Part shown: positions 46,623 to 58,836 of the stretch, one piece after another
Layout: each line of letters begins with the position of its first letter
How positions within the stretch are numbered: the stretch's first letter is position 1
Assembly: GCA_951804985.1 (NCBI GenBank)
Contig: OX638136.1
Coordinates: 992,001 to 1,056,000 of the forward strand
Direction of reading: 5' to 3'
Origin: Dryomyza anilis
Taxonomy: Eukaryota > Arthropoda > Insecta > Diptera > Dryomyzidae
DNA: 64,000 nucleotides
Made by a program: the position numbers and the translations under genes
The notes under the pieces: generated by a model
Told to the model about the DNA's origin: nothing
The model's input: only the letters and a program-made list of their open reading frames with translations
The model's database searches: none

Positions 46623-47218
46623 TGTTGTATGTTAAAAAAGGTCCTTCCTCTAGGACTTTAACTTGATCCAATTTAATCTTACTGAGTCCTTTTTACCTTC
46701 TTTATATTATTTAAAACAACCGAGTCTTTCTTACTTCAAGACACTTTATTTCGCTTTAAAAGTTGGTTACACTTATACTCAACACTTATTTGTGACAGTT
46801 CAGCTTATCGAAAACAATTGATTCTTAGTCTATACTTAACTTCTACTTAACACCTCGTATTCTAAAAATTTCACAATAAATTGAGTAATTTCATCATGCT
46901 AAAATAACTTAGTCAGCGTATTTATAATTTCACAATAAATTGAGTACTTTCATCATTCTAAAATAACTAAGTCAGCGTTTATCTGAGTGACCTATTTAAC
47001 GTGGGCGTGTATACCTGTGCTATGTTAAGCGGTGTGCGCCAATACAATTAAATGCTGTTTGTGTTTAACATAATGCTTAACCCTAAAAGTATGCCGTAAA
47101 GAAAAATATACTGATTATGTTATATTGTGGATCATATGCACGCTGTAAGTTTCACGATTATGATACACAACAGTGGATCATATGTAAGTTGTGAACTCTA
47201 CGATTATGATACACAACA
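46623..47218 (-). repeat. ERV2 5' LTR (596 bp)
   Basis: TGTTGTATG to ACACAACA, with the 5'-specific bases of the ERV1 5' LTR. Followed by CTAT. Confidence 0.92.
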
Positions 47219-48194
47219 CTATATCTTAATATATATTTATGTGCTATCAAGATAAAAAGAGTACGATCACTACAAATGTCGAAAAAAATGAGTGTGAATT
47301 AATTCAAATCAACAGTTTTTCGTGTGTCACATTCCCATTATTATTTGAAATAGTCTAGTGTATTGCGTGAACTGAGTTTTTTGTTAATTGCCATCACAAA
47401 AATTTTATGGACTTTTTGAAAATTGTGCAAAATGTTGATATTTTTTTTTTGATTATTTTTATGGTAAATAATGTTTTTAAAGGATTTTAAGCATCTACGT
47501 AGAATGGTGTCGATTCAAATAATTGATTGCAATCAAAAATGTCTATCTTAAGTCCTTTTATTGTGAAATCGCGACATTTTTGTCAAAACTTATTTCATTG
47601 AGGCACATCCACAGTACTGTGAGTGAGGCGCATTAAAATTATTTGAAATTTCTAGACTTTACGCACTTACTTAAATTTTCATAATCTTAAAAAGCATCAC
47701 TATATTAAATTTTATCTCCATGATTTGGAATTGCTAAACCAATAGAGATATTAACATTTTCCGTTATTATTATATAATTTAAAATAAATTTAATCGTATG
47801 TGTCCTTAAAACGGCGAAGAAGTTTTAGTTACAAAAATAGTTTTTTTAGTGGCAAGTATTAGAAATTAATTATATATTTTAACTTGCAATACTAACTTTT
47901 CATACGCTTTATAATTACATACAAATTTTTCCGAATTGAAGTGAAAACGGTGGTATTAAGATTTTTTTTAAATTTCCAACTTAAAACCGCCATAACTTTT
48001 GCGCCCCTCGTAATAATTAATTCACGGAAACGGAATTCACATGCTATAATATCAGAGTATATCGGTACAAAACAAAATTAATGTGCCATTAAAAAAAAGA
48101 ATTGTACCCCAAATTCTAAAAAAAATCGGTTTTTGCCCAGATATAATTGCAATTAGCAATACAATAAAAATATTAACAAAGTAAAGAAGTAATA
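47219..48194. other. AT-rich non-coding segment, unit 4, right of ERV2
   Basis: Equivalent to 19864-20841, with the unit 2/4-specific bases. No gene. Confidence 0.7.
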
Positions 48195-48616
48195 TTTAAT
48201 AACTGCCACTTAAGAAAGTATAGCGGCTTCAGTTCTTGCATCAATTTGATTTTGTAAGGATGTAGGCCAAGATCTTTCCGCAAAATTCGCCACAAGCACG
48301 TCACAGAGATGCCCTATGCTTGAGAACGGCGTGTGAGAGACACATTTGGGCTTTCTTCAACTGAAGCCTCAGCGGCAGCAATATTCTCGACATTATGTGC
48401 ACTTCTTTGTCTCACTGGCACGGGAACATTTTGTACTGTGCCTGTGGATTCAAATTTTTCCACTAGACGCTCAATTGTTGATCTGCTAGGACGATTATGA
48501 CGACCATAAATTGGACGTAGCGCTCTTAACATTGAGGCCACTGACTCCGAATTTCGGTAGTAAATTTTAATAATTTCGACTCGTTGTTGGCTCGTATATC
48601 TTTCCATCATGAAATA
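48195..48616 (-). pseudogene. DUF4817-type HTH transposase fragment, unit 4
   Basis: MMERYTSQQRVEIIKIYYR to the shared stop at 48314, then WRILRKDLGLHPYKIKL. Same truncated HTH as in the other units. Confidence 0.75.
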
Positions 48617-48639
48617 GCAAACCTTACTGAAGAGAAATG

Positions 48640-50873
48640 TCAAAAGAGCGGAAAGAAATATGTCGTCGTTTGCTGTCCCTGTCGCTCTACTTGTGTAGCG
48701 TCCCATATATGACGTACACATATATGATGAATAAGACCATATACTGGAATTTCATCTTCAGATTCGCCTATGTGTACAAATATTTCTGGTTTTAAAATAA
48801 TATGGCTGTAATTTAGATAGGATATAGTATGTAATAAAATATCTGAATTAATTCCATATTTATCAAGACTGTTTTCCGGTAACATTGTTGTAGTTTCTTC
48901 TTTAATTTATTCTACTTCAATTATCGTAATTTATTAAGAAATTTAGTAATTTAATTTGATATTTTACAAAAACTGTCTTTTAAATATTAATTTTATTATT
49001 TGAGCTATTGCTGATATTTTTTAAAATTTTGTGCACTGACTCAAATCTCATTGGAGAGATATGTTTTAACGGACCTATCTTTTTCATAATATTAGAGTAG
49101 TGTAGCATGTTATGAAATTTTGGTTTTAAATAACTTTTTGTAAGTTTAAGATACAAACTATTGTGATCACGCACCAATTCGTGTAAGTGTTCAGCAACTC
49201 CCTTTTGAATTGATTCGGATTCACAAACTATGAACACAATTTGCCTTAAAAGTAAGTATAATGACCATTCTTCGCAATCAAGAACTAAATCTCCGATCAT
49301 TAATCCGAGACATTTACAAAATATCAACATTTCAGATGACCATTCTTCGCAATCAAGAAATAAATCTCCGATCATTAATCCGAGACATTTACAAAATATC
49401 AACATTTCAGATGCTGAAAGTTTTAATTTTGTTTTTTTAAGGGAATCGGAGTTTAATATTGGTGGTTTGTTCCTACTATAAATTGGGCCGTAGTTAAATG
49501 TTAGCATTATGTAATTTAACGTTATATTGAATAAAAAAAAAACCTAATTACCTACGAAGCGATTAAGTATAAAAATGATAACATAGTTACAAACCCCTTC
49601 CAATAAATCATGCATTACATCAACGCTATGATTTCCAGTCACGTGGAAAATATTCATTTTGTTCCAAACAGTTTTTTCCTTAATATCATTTATTGCCAAG
49701 TCTATATTGTAGTTTTCAATGCTTCTTAACATTTCAATATGTTCATTTGTTTGAAATTTCAATATATTTCGACGTTGTTTACATAAACGACAATAATAGT
49801 TACTAGAGAAACTTTTAGAAAAACCAAGAATGGTATTAAGCCCAAGGTTGTCTCCCAGAATCAATGATGGAATTATTTTTATTTTTTTTATATTTCTCCC
49901 GTCGTAATTAATTGGTGTTTTTACAGCAATACCTGTCGTTTGCAAATAATTAAGATCTTCTATGAAGGCTTTAAATACGCATGTGTTTCCGAATTTTTTC
50001 CTAGACATTACTAGGCTCAATAAATAAAAAGAGGTAAATATAAGACATTGGCATCTGAATTGCTCGAGATCATTTTGACTTTATCTTTCCAGTACGAACT
50101 TTGGATGAAATTGTATATCTTCATCTCGAGTTATTAATGCATTAATGTAAGAAATAACTTCATTCAAAAATTTTGTTTTTTGAAAAAGAATTGTAAACAA
50201 TTCGTGCAATGGCAAAAGTGTAATTGAATAATCAATATTTTTCAAAATTGTATGTCCGCCAGAGCTAAGAACTTCCTGAGTTTCTTTATGTAGTGAAATA
50301 AACTTTTCCTCTACGATGAAATTTGTCTTCTTAAGTTCTTTAATAAATTTAAATTCCGATTCTATTATATTATTATATTATAGTCGCATAATTTCTCAAG
50401 AAGGACTACAGTGTCAGATGATACACTGCTATTGTTAATATTGCTTTTCAATATCAATAAGTATTTTCTGAAACAATTTATAATACTTCTATAATTTCAA
50501 GACTCTTATTGCGAGGTATAGATTCGTTGCAATAAGCTTTTACTATTTGCTTTAAAAGATCTAAACGTATATTCGTAGCTGATAATGGTGAACTTATTGG
50601 TCATTTGTTTCCGTATTCAATTTTTACGAATAACAATACCCGGTGGTATTCCCACAATTTCAAAGTGAGTTTCCGGGGGTGTAAACAAGTCTTCACTTCC
50701 AAGTGAGTATCTAAATGATATTTGTATGAAACCAGACGACTATACTTTTGATTGCATTCACTATAACAACAAGGCATTGTTGATATATATCGATGACGAT
50801 TCCTAATATGTGTAATGAATTCATTAACATTCAAAAATGAATCAATGCAACTAAAGCAATTAATATTATTCAT
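48640..50873 (-). pseudogene. C2H2 zinc-finger/CACTA-like transposase, longest remnant
   Basis: The minus strand from 50873 shows two C2H2-like fingers (CFSCIDSFLNVNEFITHIRNRH; CCYSECNQKYSRLVSYKYH). A broken stretch follows (50590-50020), then RKKFGNTCVFKAFIEDLNYL, LILGDNLGLNTILGFSKSF, YYCRLCKQRR and DVMHDLLEGVCNYVI (49970-49560). Next come LTFNYGPIYSRNKPP and KLKLSASEMLIFCKCLGL (49507-49260), LHELVRDHNSLYLKLT, HNMLHYSNIMKK, and the KPE..VHIGESEDEIPVYG tail (48885-48730). The D-x-MHDLLEG motif and the layout recall CACTA/EnSpm-like transposases; I am not certain of the superfamily. Units 1-3 keep only the part left of 49224. This copy is therefore the natural flank of the array. Confidence 0.6.
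49261..49410 (-). repeat. In-frame 75-bp tandem duplication in transposase remnant
   Basis: Two adjacent 75-bp copies (49261-49335 and 49336-49410) differ at about one or two bases. They double the 25-residue EMLIFCKCLGLMIGDL segment without breaking the frame. Confidence 0.85.
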
Positions 50874-51735
50874 TTTTATTGAAACAATATTAATAAGTTA
50901 TTTAATGTTAAAATATTGGGGTATCAAATCTCAGTATTGCAATTAGTATGCTAAGAACATAACCAAACAAAAGAAAATATAATCTGTATTACACGATATA
51001 TAATAATAACTACATAAAAGTAAAATATTCAGAAATAATATAATAAATTTTTAAATAATACGATTTGATCGCAATTAATTATTTTGTTAGAAAAAGTAAC
51101 TTAATTACAAAAGACAATTTATTCCCTTATCTCCGAGTGTAAGTCGTTGATCAGCGTATTTATTGATGGAGTATTTATTTCAAAAAATCAACTTTTGAAT
51201 AAATATCCAAACATGCGCACAATTCCTTTAATGTTCATTCCCATATAACAATGAAAGCTAACTTCAATCGCTTTCAGTGGACATTCAAATTTGAATCTTT
51301 TACCAGATATATCCACATTTATCTGGATCGATCTCTACTTTCATCGTCGGCTATAAGAATATTCTGCAAATGATTAAACATAATGGTTTAACATTGGAAA
51401 GAACTCGATTGTTACATAAATACCTTGCTGTAGTATATAAACGATTGTTGTATTTCCAACTTACTGCACTGTCTAGAGTTCGGTAGGAGAAACGGTCAGT
51501 GGCGGATCCACAGGGGGAAGGTGCCCACACCTAAGACGCCATGATTTTGTCAAAAATTTATATTTTTTAAGAAATATTATTACAAAAGTAGTAAATGTTA
51601 TACTTCTCTGAGTAAAACTCTGCGTTTACTTTCAAAATATATCAAGAAAGCCCTACAGCACAGTTGAAAAGTATCTGTAATTTATTATTTAAAAGTTGTC
51701 ATAAGAAATTATGGTCCAAAATTTATAAAACTGAT
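50874..51735. other. AT-rich non-coding stretch
   Basis: No gene seen. CAGTGGCGGATCCAC at 51496-51510 looks like a hAT-type terminus, but I find no matching opposite end. Confidence 0.5.
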
Positions 51736-52366
51736 TTGCAGCAAATATTGGATGCATTTGTGGCGCTGATTCCGAAAATAGCATCAGTTTTGTCAAATTG
51801 GCAGTAGTTTTTGAGAAATTAGCCATTTTCCAATTTCTCATTGTTTTGGTATTCTTTTATTTTTAAAATTCCAACAAAACAATGAAAATGTCTTTTAGAT
51901 ATTAGACGCATAAAAATATCGCGCTACAATGCAAAAATTTGAGTTAATGCGTGAACAAAATTTGTTTGCGAGATATAAGCAAAATAAATTCAAATTTGTT
52001 TAAAAAGTTAAAAATTTTGGTAAAAAATAATATATTACTTAGTGGATAAAAATGTTAAAAATATTTGTATTAACTTTTATGTGGTGCCAAGTATCCTCTC
52101 ATTTATGTAATCAAATTTTACATACATAACTTATGCTTATATGTATCTCGCAAACAAATATTTTAACGCATAAAAGCAAATTTGTATTTTATGGTGAAAG
52201 GTTTTTTTATTTCGAAAAGATAATTTCAGGTTTAAATTTTGAAAATAAAAGAAGAATAATGGGAGATTATAAAACGGACTATATCTCAGAAACTAGAGCC
52301 AATTTTACTAAACTGATGCCATTTTCGGAATTAGCTTTACAAATGTATCCAATATTTGCTGTAACT
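51736..52366. repeat. Large imperfect inverted repeat (foldback)
   Basis: GCAAATATTGGATGCATTTG..TTCCGAAAATAGCATCAG on the left pairs with CTGATGCCATTTTCGGAA..CAAATGTATCCAATATTTGC on the right. Further in, TTTGTTTGCGAGATATAAGC (51960s) pairs with GCTTATATGTATCTCGCAAACAAA (52134). Arms of about 250-300 bp pair imperfectly around a short loop near 52040-52120. Probably a degraded foldback element; the open frames inside are not gene-like. Confidence 0.6.
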
Positions 52367-54102
52367 TTTACTGAACCATGTCAAAATTGGAATTTTGTCG
52401 GGCAGTGTAATGCACCAATACTGAAAAATATAGATTTAATATATTTGTCAATTAATTTTTTCTGCCGTTTCAACTGCGTTAATTAATTAAGCTTTTCCAT
52501 AAATAACAAGATAATGTAAATTAAGGCCTAAAAGTTACATTGTGCTACTAGAGTTTACCACAAAAAATTTGAGTAAAAAAGTCCTTGAGTCCTGTATTCA
52601 TACATGATGACATGATTCGTGATGATGATGTTAAAATATCATTTTAAATCCATATTTTTATTTTTTTAACCATATAAATTTTTTGGATCGAAATAGGCTT
52701 AAACAATTAGAGATTGAATCTTTTAATGTCCTCCTGAAATTTCACAAATTTTGAATAAAATCTTAATCTCGAGCATCCTCCTTGAATTTGAAAACACCCA
52801 CCAAACTTTTAGGATCTATTATAATAATAATAGATTTCGGTAAAAGGGAGTAGAAAATTATGAGAATGGAGTAGAAAATGCTACTACAGGAGTAGATTTA
52901 AAAAATACAAATGAAATGTAGTAGATCTACTCCGTTCGGAGTAGAATGAGAACCGTGGAGAAAATGGTGGTACAGTTTATTGCCGAAATCGAACGGCGGG
53001 TGAAAGCTTTTCATAGGCAATGCTTTACTCTCGTATGTTTGCCATTTACTGCCGTGAGGTAGCGCGGTATACAAAAATGTTTCTATAGAAAAATGTATGA
53101 TGAATTAAAAATAAACAAAAAAAAAACAAAAAATAAGGATCTGAAACTCTCTGACCATCTTTCTTATTATTTGTATATTAAAAGTTTTGAAAACGAGTAC
53201 TCCATTGGAAAAACCAATTCATCCCCCTTCAAATGAGATTAACTTCAATATTCAACTTATAAATTTAGAAAAAAACCATGAAATCTTTATTTATTGAATA
53301 GTATTTAAAATTATTTATTTTCATATAAAAAAAATTAATACCTAGTATTTAATGGTAATTACCGATTAAAATAATAATTTATTATGTTGTATGGTATTTT
53401 TTTCTGAGTGTGGTTCACATACTATATTAGTTTAACTGAATGCAAAAAGTTGTATTTCAACTTCCAAAAAAAAAAACACTATTTTAATAGAAAAAAAAGT
53501 ACGTATAAAATATTTTTTTGCAACTGTAAAATTTGAAAAATATCGGAGCTAATATTTCGACGAATTAAAACCTGGCTTAGATAAACTTAAACCAAGATAT
53601 CATAACAGGTCGGTACGCTAATATCCATAATCACAGACTTGAGTTTATGTAATTATGTAAAATCTAAAATTTTTAAAATTATGACTACTAATATTAATAT
53701 TATTATAGCAAATCTATTTTTAATTTTGAAAATTTAATTTGAGTATTTCAAACTAAATATTAGAAGAAATAAGTCTTTTTATTTAATATATAACTATATA
53801 TATATATATAAACAAATCAAAAAAATTCTGTATAACATTAGCCGTTGGTTTTTTGCATCGCTATCAACACTTAAAAATATTAATGCAACAAATTCATTCC
53901 CTAACTGATACCTCCCCTGCTTCCTGGCAGTATATTCTTGCTCTAGTATTATAGCAGTAGTTTTTAAAAAATATTCTATGCGTCGATAGCTTTTTTTTTT
54001 GATAATATAGCGATAGGAAAAAAACCCGGCTAATATACTACTATACTAAATATAAATTTTAATAATGAATATAACTTGATTTCACCTTCTTCCTCCGTAT
54101 TC
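52367..54102. other. AT-rich non-coding stretch
   Basis: No gene, RNA or clear element. There is a short TATATATATATA run near 53793 and a GGAGTAGA-repeat stretch near 52850-52945. Right edge carries ATTC (54099-54102), the target copy of the solo LTR. Confidence 0.5.
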
Positions 54103-54290
54103 TGTTAGGACACAAATTTGTGTACCCCAAATTCGTACCCACATATTTTTTTCTGAATTAAATTAGATTAATAATTTAACTAATTGCAGTTATTGCTAAG
54201 TACGACAACAACAATTCTACGTACGCGCAACAATACCACAAACAAGAACAATTCCAAGCACATGCAGCAATCCCGCAAGCAACAACAACG

Positions 54291-54432
54291 CTACGCATAA
54301 GCATCCAGTATACGCAAGCATAGGCTGTAATACAACAACATCAAATGAAGCAACAACAACACTACGCATAAGCATCAAGTATACGCAAGCATAGGCTGTA
54401 ATGCAACAACATCAAATGAAGCAACAACAACT
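54291..54432 (+). repeat. 71-bp tandem duplication in solo LTR
   Basis: CTACGCATAAGCATC..AGTATACGCAAGC and the following CAA-rich part occur twice, 71 bp apart (54291 and 54362), with few changes. The region is CAACAA-rich. Confidence 0.8.
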
Positions 54433-54569
54433 GCACAGACTACGCAACAACAAAGAACACAGCGATAGACACAAGAAAGAGTATAAAAGGAGACACAATT
54501 GCAGCAGTCAGGCAGTTCGATGCTGGCCTCGACGACATCGTACACATCAAATTCGTAGTAGTAGCCATG

Positions 54570-54800
54570 TAGTAGCGGTTGGAGGCATTAACTCGCCAAA
54601 CTAGTATTAAGTTACTTTAAGAGTAGGAAGTAGTGGTTGGAGGCATTAACTCCCCAAAACTAGTTATAGCGGATCGAGGCATTAAGTCGCCAAACCAGTA
54701 TTAAATTACTTTAAGATTTAATAAGTATTTTATTATAGCGGCTGGAGGCATTAACTCCCCAAACGTATTAATAGCGGATCGAGGCATTAACTCGCCAAAT
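54570..54800 (+). repeat. Five spaced GGAGGCATTAACTC-type repeats in solo LTR
   Basis: GCGG.T.GAGGCATTAACTCGCCAAA-like words recur at about 54576, 54635, 54668, 54738 and 54776, downstream of the TATA box, in the likely transcribed R/U5 part. Could be regulatory; unknown. Confidence 0.6.
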
Positions 54801-54986
54801 TAGTATTAAGCTCGAATAAGTATTATAAAATTGTGAATAAGATATTAAACCCACTGAAGGGACAATAAAGAAACTGAATAAGAATACTTAAATAAAACTA
54901 ATCTTTTCATTTATCTATTTTTCTGTAAACGAACCATGGACAACACCGGCGAGTATACCTCACCCCGAGAACATACGTTACAATTC

Positions 54987-55720
54987 TTAATGATTGTTAA
55001 TATTTCCTTAACACAATTGGCTTTTAATTTTTCTGCTTTAGCAATTATATTGTGGTAGTAAAATTTCAATTCGTAAATGCTATTCGCCGTAGGATATAAT
55101 GTTTTAAAATCTATATCAAACTGAATAAAATTAAATTGGTTAAATAGTTGAATTTTATTTTACAGGCCGACGAATTGTAGGAGTCTTGGCTTCGTACGCT
55201 GTAGTAAAACAATGTAAACACAATATTTCACCAACACATCTGTTGCTTGTTTCTTGTTTGATAACACTGTTCCACAAATTGAGAGTGGTTGGCGTCCACA
55301 GAAATGAAACTTATCATTTTTTGTAGATTTCGGTCTCCTGATTCTTGCTGCGTACACAGAATTTTCCCTATACGTCGAGATTTTTCAAAAAATCGAGTCA
55401 AAGTTGCAAAAAAGACCATTTTTGGTACTTTATATCGCAAGTTATCGCACGATTTCGACATGTAGCATATTCAAACTTTATCACAAAATTTGCAGAAAAT
55501 CAAAAAGAAATTTGTGATACCAAAAAAGTGTGTCGAGAGAGTAATTTATCACAATTCTCTAAGCGCTTTTAAAAAACATGTTTTTGCTGTCAAAATTTCA
55601 AAACCTTATCTTAATGAAATGTAGCGGAATATTTTTTATAATTTGTTTATGAAATATTTTATTAAAAGGGAGAGAATTGCACGCAAAGATATACAATTTC
55701 ATACTCATATTATGTATTGG
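54987..55720. other. Non-coding stretch between solo LTR and inverted repeat
   Basis: Short open frames on both strands overlap each other and have no recognisable motifs. No gene supported. Confidence 0.45.
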
Positions 55721-55885
55721 TGTTAGATGCAAAATCTAACAAAATTCTTAGCATCTGATGTGCGCATTATGGGAAAACATGATGGGGAAAATTGCACTGC
55801 GTAATCTCCTGGTGTTTATCTGTTTCGGCAGGCTTGAATGGGTTAAAAAAATCAAATATACATCCGTCTTCAACGAATGCTTCTG
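55721..55885. repeat. Left arm of a separated inverted repeat
   Basis: GTTAGATGCAAAATCTAAC through CATGATGGGGAAAATTGCACTG and CGGCAGGCTTGAATGGG pairs, in reverse complement, with 57451-57625. The arms are 165-175 bp and look about 85-90 percent alike. Confidence 0.75.
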
Positions 55886-56076
55886 AGCGACTGAATTGAA
55901 ATTTTTGAAAATTTGATATGAAAATATAAATAAATGCGACTCCCTACAGCTATTCATTATTAAATTTCTAATATTGTTTTGTCGCGACTGTGTTAGTAAT
56001 ATATATTGAACATTTTATTTTAATGAACTGCATATGTGGGAGTATTTTCGTGATGCATATGAATTTTGAAAATAAT

Positions 56077-56502
56077 GGTTGAAGTATATACAGGTTAAGT
56101 CATCTCTAAAATTCAGGCGCCATTTACTTTTTTTTGAAAACTGTTTGAAAGTTTCAACATTTGTTTACGAAAAATTTAAAACAGAACTTCAATGCTTTGT
56201 TTACAATTTCACAAAATTAACAAAAACTCAAAATTTTAACATCAACAAAACACAACATATAAAACAGTTTTATGATCTTCTGGACTTCAAAATAAACCAT
56301 CGTGTATTTATAATGTAAAATAGTTAATTTGTGAAATGGAATTTTAATAAAATAGTGAAAATTAAATGCAAAAAACATAACCTTTAAATAAATTTTAAAA
56401 TGACAATTAATTGTATTATTTTCAATATTTTTTTCGTGACATTCTGAACATTCTGAATGCCAACTATCTGTCTAGATGAACTAACCTGTATATACTTCAA
56501 CC
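56077..56502. mobile_element. Short inverted-repeat element (426 bp), MITE candidate
   Basis: GGTTGAAGTATATACAGGTTA at the left and TAACCTGTATATACTTCAACC at the right form a 21-bp inverted repeat, followed by AAGTCATC/GATGAACT. The core TATACAGGTTA recalls Tc1/mariner-type MITEs inserted at TA. The 79-codon frame inside is not recognisable. Confidence 0.65.
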
Positions 56503-57450
56503 ATGGTGAAAATTAAAGAAAAAATGCCCTTATGGAACGCTACAGCATACTATACATATTTCAACTTTTTTAAAGAACTGTGTGACTTACAAATGTTCTT
56601 CAAGTTTGGTAATTTATGAATGGCAAGAAGTAACCAGTATTTTATTTTACTGTTAGGGTAATACATTATTTTTCAATTACTACTAGTTTTATTTGGCAGA
56701 CTTTAATTAATGACAGTTTTCAAAAAAACGTAATATACTCAGTATTTTGTAAGTTTAGGATTTGGTACTTCACGAGAACTATATATTTCTATGACATTTT
56801 TTTAATGACATCGTAACACACGTTCATATTTGGGCTGGGAATGTCACATCTTTAAATAGAATGTGTTTTTCCACAGGCAGGGAAGAAAATAACTCTCCAA
56901 AACATATTTAGCAGCAAACGTTTATGTTTAGGGAACATAATATATATTTGGAAATGTGCCCTGTGTAAACATATAATATGTTTGCATCTGAACATAATAT
57001 GTTTACATAATTACACGTTTACACTGCGCTAACCCTGGTTACTGCAATAAATAACTTTATATATGAAACAAAAAATATATATTTATATTTTTATACATGT
57101 CTGTGAATAACATTTTTTTTTTTTTTTTGTTCATTTCAATTAGATGAACATTTGGTTGTTCACTATACAAAAGTAGGTTACTTTGCATATTTTAGATATT
57201 TTTCAAAGCAGGTGTGTTGAAGAAATCTTGCACTGAATATAAAAACCCTTTTATCAGTGAAAAATGTAGCCAAGCCAGAAATATATGTTCACAGAGTGAA
57301 AAAAGTAGGGGAACCTGGGGAAAAATGGGACATGAGGTAATGTAGATGTACAATTTTGGACATGTTGCAAATTTTGAACATAAAAGCAATTGTCAAGTGC
57401 TTCTTAATATAGCATCAATTTTTCATCCATGGTTATAACCATGGTTATAA
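56503..57450. other. AT-rich non-coding stretch
   Basis: No gene seen. 56870-57010 has repeated ACATAATATGTTT words and a CCCTGTGTAAAC end resembling the MITE at 59323, but too degraded to call. Confidence 0.45.
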
Positions 57451-57625
57451 TCAAAAGCATTTGTTGGCGACGGATGTATATTTTATTTTTTTAACCCATT
57501 AAAGCCTGCCGAATAAGATAAACACCAGGAGATTACGCAGTGCAATTTTCCCCATCATGTTTTCCAATAATACGTACATCAGATGCTAAGAATTTTGTTC
57601 GATTTTGCATCTAGCACCACTACAT
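57451..57625. repeat. Right arm of the separated inverted repeat
   Basis: Reverse complement partner of 55721-55885. Together they frame 1.57 kb, including the MITE at 56077. Confidence 0.75.
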
Positions 57626-58075
57626 GTTATTTGTTATTTTTTTGTATTTTTTAATATTTTCATAAAATTCTAACTTAGAGCTGTACAAAACATTTGCGAA
57701 GATACATCTGTGACACAGCAATGTGACAGTCACCTGTAATCGTATTGTGATTTACTTCTTATTATTTGCATAAAAAGAAACAAGGGTTGCATAGAAACAA
57801 ACTACAAATTTTTACTATCCAATATGCCAGTATTAGAACTGTTTAAAATTTTCTAAAAAAAACGTTCCGTAATAGGAAAAAACTGAGCACGCAGTCATAA
57901 TCAGGACCTGCGAATTATATTGAATTGATGTATCGGATGTCCCTATGTATCTGATTACCCTATAGTGTGACACAAACCATGTAGGTTGTTACCGATATCG
58001 AATAGTAAATATTGAGTACCCAAAAAATAAACATCATTATTAAAATAACTCGGTTTCCATAGAACCGATTTTCAC
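57626..58075. other. Non-coding stretch before RTE fragment
   Basis: No gene or repeat recognised. Confidence 0.4.
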
Positions 58076-58836
58076 ATTGCGCCAAATCCTGGAAAATACC
58101 AAAGAGAGGCAGATCGACACCCACCACCTCTTCGTCGACTATAAAGCTGCCTTCCGATAAGTAGTCCGATAAGAAGTCGCCTATACGCCACCATGTGAGT
58201 ACGGTATACCTGCGAAACTTATAAGGCTTTGCAGGATGACCCTGAGCGACATACGTTGCTCGGTGAGAATTGGTAACAACCTCACCGATACGTTTAATAC
58301 CGAACGAGGTTTCAGACAAGGCGATTCCCTATCGTGTGACTTCTTCAACCTAATAATGGAGAAGATTGTAAGAGCTGCACAACTCCATCACAAGGGCACT
58401 ATCTTCAACAAGATTTCCATGCTGCTCGGGTACGCTGATGATATCGACATCATTGGGCAGAGCGTACGAGCAGTCAGTGCAGCATTCTCCAGTTTAGAGA
58501 GGGAATCGCGTCGAATGGGTCTTACGGTGAACGAAGACAAGACGAAGTACCTAGTGTCAACAAACAAAGAGTCCCGGCGTCTTGGACAACACATCACTAT
58601 TGACAACCACAACTTCGAAGATGTGAAGGACTTCGTATACCTAGGAACCAGCATTAACAAGGAAAACAATGTCAGCCTGGAGATTAGCCGAAGAATAACT
58701 CTTGCCAACAGGTGTTCAGTAGGCAATTGAGGAGCAGAGCCCTCTCGCGACGGACAAAAATTACGCTCTATAAGTCGCTCATCTTGCCAGTCCTCCTCTA
58801 TGGCGCTGAGGCATGGACGCTTGCCAACACCGAAGA
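58076..58836 (+). pseudogene. Second RTE copy: reverse transcriptase fragment
   Basis: Reads LVDYKAAF (about 58133), IPAKLIRLCRMTLSDIRCS, TERGFRQGDSLSCDFFN, and the catalytic GYADDIDIIG (about 58427-58456), then LVSTNKESRRLG and VYLGTSI. It is close to the copy at 40256 but a different insertion. There is a small deletion near 58155-58200, a frameshift near 58715, and after GAEAWTLANTED it is cut by a hAT-type element. It resumes at 63754. Confidence 0.88.

Larger units (their letters stand above)
33549..47218 (-). mobile_element. ERV2: errantivirus-like provirus with nested RTE, unit 4
   Basis: Same element, orientation, target base and CTAT duplication (33545-33548, 47219-47222) as ERV1. 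It spans 13.7 kb because an RTE retrotransposon (40256-43476) is inserted in pol. Without that insertion it is about 0.55 kb shorter than ERV1 owing to private deletions in pol. Env is open over its full length. LTR-specific base differences match ERV1 LTR by LTR, so ERV1 and ERV2 descend from one insertion. Confidence 0.93.
54103..54982 (+). repeat. Solo LTR of an unidentified LTR retrotransposon (880 bp)
   Basis: It starts TGTTAGGACAC and ends ATACGTTACA, with ATTC on both sides (54099-54102, 54983-54986). It contains a TATA box (GTATAAAAGG near 54481), a start-like TCAGGCAGTTCG about 30 bases on, and AATAAA-type signals near 54865-54890. No internal retrotransposon sequence adjoins, so it is a solo LTR left by recombination. 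It is unlike the GypsyA and ERV LTRs. Strand is taken from the promoter order. Confidence 0.65.

Noticed and set aside
51494..51530. CAGTGGCGGATCCAC as the end of a hAT element
   Set aside because: No matching opposite end or 8-bp target copy could be found nearby.
52133..52486. 117-codon plus-strand frame
   Set aside because: It lies in one arm of an imperfect inverted repeat and has no recognisable domain.
56079..56318. 79-codon frame inside the 426-bp inverted-repeat element
   Set aside because: Starts within the terminal repeat, AT-driven composition, no motif.
56860..57010. Second copy of the 59323 MITE
   Set aside because: Shared words only (CAGGGAA, GCAGCAAAC, CCCTGTGTA); the match is too broken to call by eye.
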